Source: Verrucomicrobiota bacterium (GTDB taxonomy: Bacteria > Verrucomicrobiota > Verrucomicrobiia > Chthoniobacterales > SZAS-18). From it: a stretch of DNA of 41,993 nucleotides. The translations under genes and the position numbers were made by a program. Shown piece after piece: positions 41,746-41,993 of this stretch (position 1 is its first letter; each line of letters begins with the position of its first letter). The notes under the pieces were generated by a model. It saw only the letters and a list, made by a program, of their open reading frames with translations, was not told the DNA's origin and made no database searches. Location of the stretch: contig JAFAXH010000084.1 in NCBI GenBank assembly GCA_019241085.1, positions 1 to 41,993 of the forward strand. Direction: 5' to 3'.

Positions 41746-41993
41746 ATGGAAGCTCTTCAAATCTGTCCTCCTGAAAGCATGTCTGCCATCCCGCGCAGGT
41801 GGGGGATACTGAAGACTCCAAAAGTTGTATGTTTCCTACTGTTCCTGATCTTGTGGGGAACGCTTTGCCGGCACCTTGGTTCCGAATGGTCCATCAACGA
41901 GCAATATCAATACGGCTGGTTTGTGCCGTTTTTCAGCCTCTACCTGTTCTGGGTCCGTTGGCAGGAACGCCCCGCGCCCGCACCCCTGCGACA
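41746..41993 (+). CDS. Second exosortase, N-terminal part (cut by window end)
   Basis: The frame from an ATG at 41746 stays open to the edge (82 codons). The segment LWGTLCRHLGSEWSINEQYQYGWFVPFFSLYLFWVRWQERPAP lines up almost residue for residue with LWGVLCWRLGAEWSLSEQYAYGWLVPFLALALFVLRWETRPSP of the first exosortase, including the family motif around QYxYGWxVPF. The frame is open back to 41671, so an ATG at 41779 or GTG at 41686 are alternative starts. The catalytic Cys, Arg and His lie beyond the window. It may also carry an EpsI-like tail; this cannot be seen. Confidence 0.85.
   Translation, partial: MEALQICPPESMSAIPRRWGILKTPKVVCFLLFLILWGTLCRHLGSEWSINEQYQYGWFVPFFSLYLFWVRWQERPAPAPLR

Noticed and set aside
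1..41993. CRISPR arrays, tRNA or rRNA genes, prophage or transposase genes
   Set aside because: None seen: no regularly spaced repeats, no cloverleaf or rRNA signatures, and no transposase or phage motifs in any frame I read.

Overview
The window is a GC-rich bacterial chromosome segment from a diderm (Gram-negative-type) organism. It carries peptidoglycan recycling, heptosyltransferase-like, Wza/Wzc-like and outer-membrane beta-barrel genes. The mix of an exosortase fused to an EpsI-like domain, several Uma2-family genes, FG-GAP secreted proteins, weak Shine-Dalgarno sequences and a dispersed-type inverted repeat suggests Verrucomicrobiota. That assignment is inference; there is no rRNA or marker gene here to prove it.

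Layout. (1) 1-4761, plus strand: the tail of an unknown gene, a metallophosphoesterase, a Uma2-family gene, a family 9 glycosyltransferase, mpl (murein tripeptide ligase) and an M14 metallopeptidase 4 nt downstream of mpl. (2) 4713-7870: two divergent secreted-protein genes, one with a tandemly duplicated domain and one with FG-GAP-like repeats and a C-terminal sandwich domain. (3) 7904-15163: an exosortase module. A TPR membrane protein and an exosortase/EpsI fusion lie on the minus strand; a FecR-like lipoprotein, a small secreted helical protein behind an excellent sigma-54 promoter, and an outer-membrane beta-barrel lie on the plus strand. (4) 15157-32486: a large glycan assembly region, mostly minus strand with ATGA/GTGA stop-start overlaps. 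It holds seven glycosyltransferase genes (one a double GT4), two methyltransferases, an ABC exporter/flippase, an O-antigen polymerase/ligase and one unrecognised 454-aa protein. (5) 32553-39259: the export and initiation core, with a short Wza-type OPX protein, a Wzc-type co-polymerase/BY-kinase, a second O-antigen polymerase/ligase and a WcaJ-type initiating phosphoglycosyltransferase. (6) 39260-41993: lower-density DNA with one intact and one frameshifted Uma2 gene, a long MITE-like inverted repeat, and the start of a second exosortase cut by the window edge.

Working model (inference). The WcaJ-like enzyme loads the first sugar on undecaprenyl phosphate and the glycosyltransferases extend it. 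The ABC protein may flip the product, because no Wzx is visible. The Wzy-like proteins polymerise or ligate it, and the Wzc/OPX pair exports it, possibly through the separate beta-barrel at 13616 because the OPX protein looks too short to span the outer membrane. The exosortase(s) would process C-terminally tagged surface proteins that live with this polysaccharide. No sorting-tag protein is encoded in the window, so the substrates are elsewhere. The sigma-54-type promoter next to the exosortase recalls the RpoN/PrsK-PrsR control described for proteobacterial PEP-CTERM systems.
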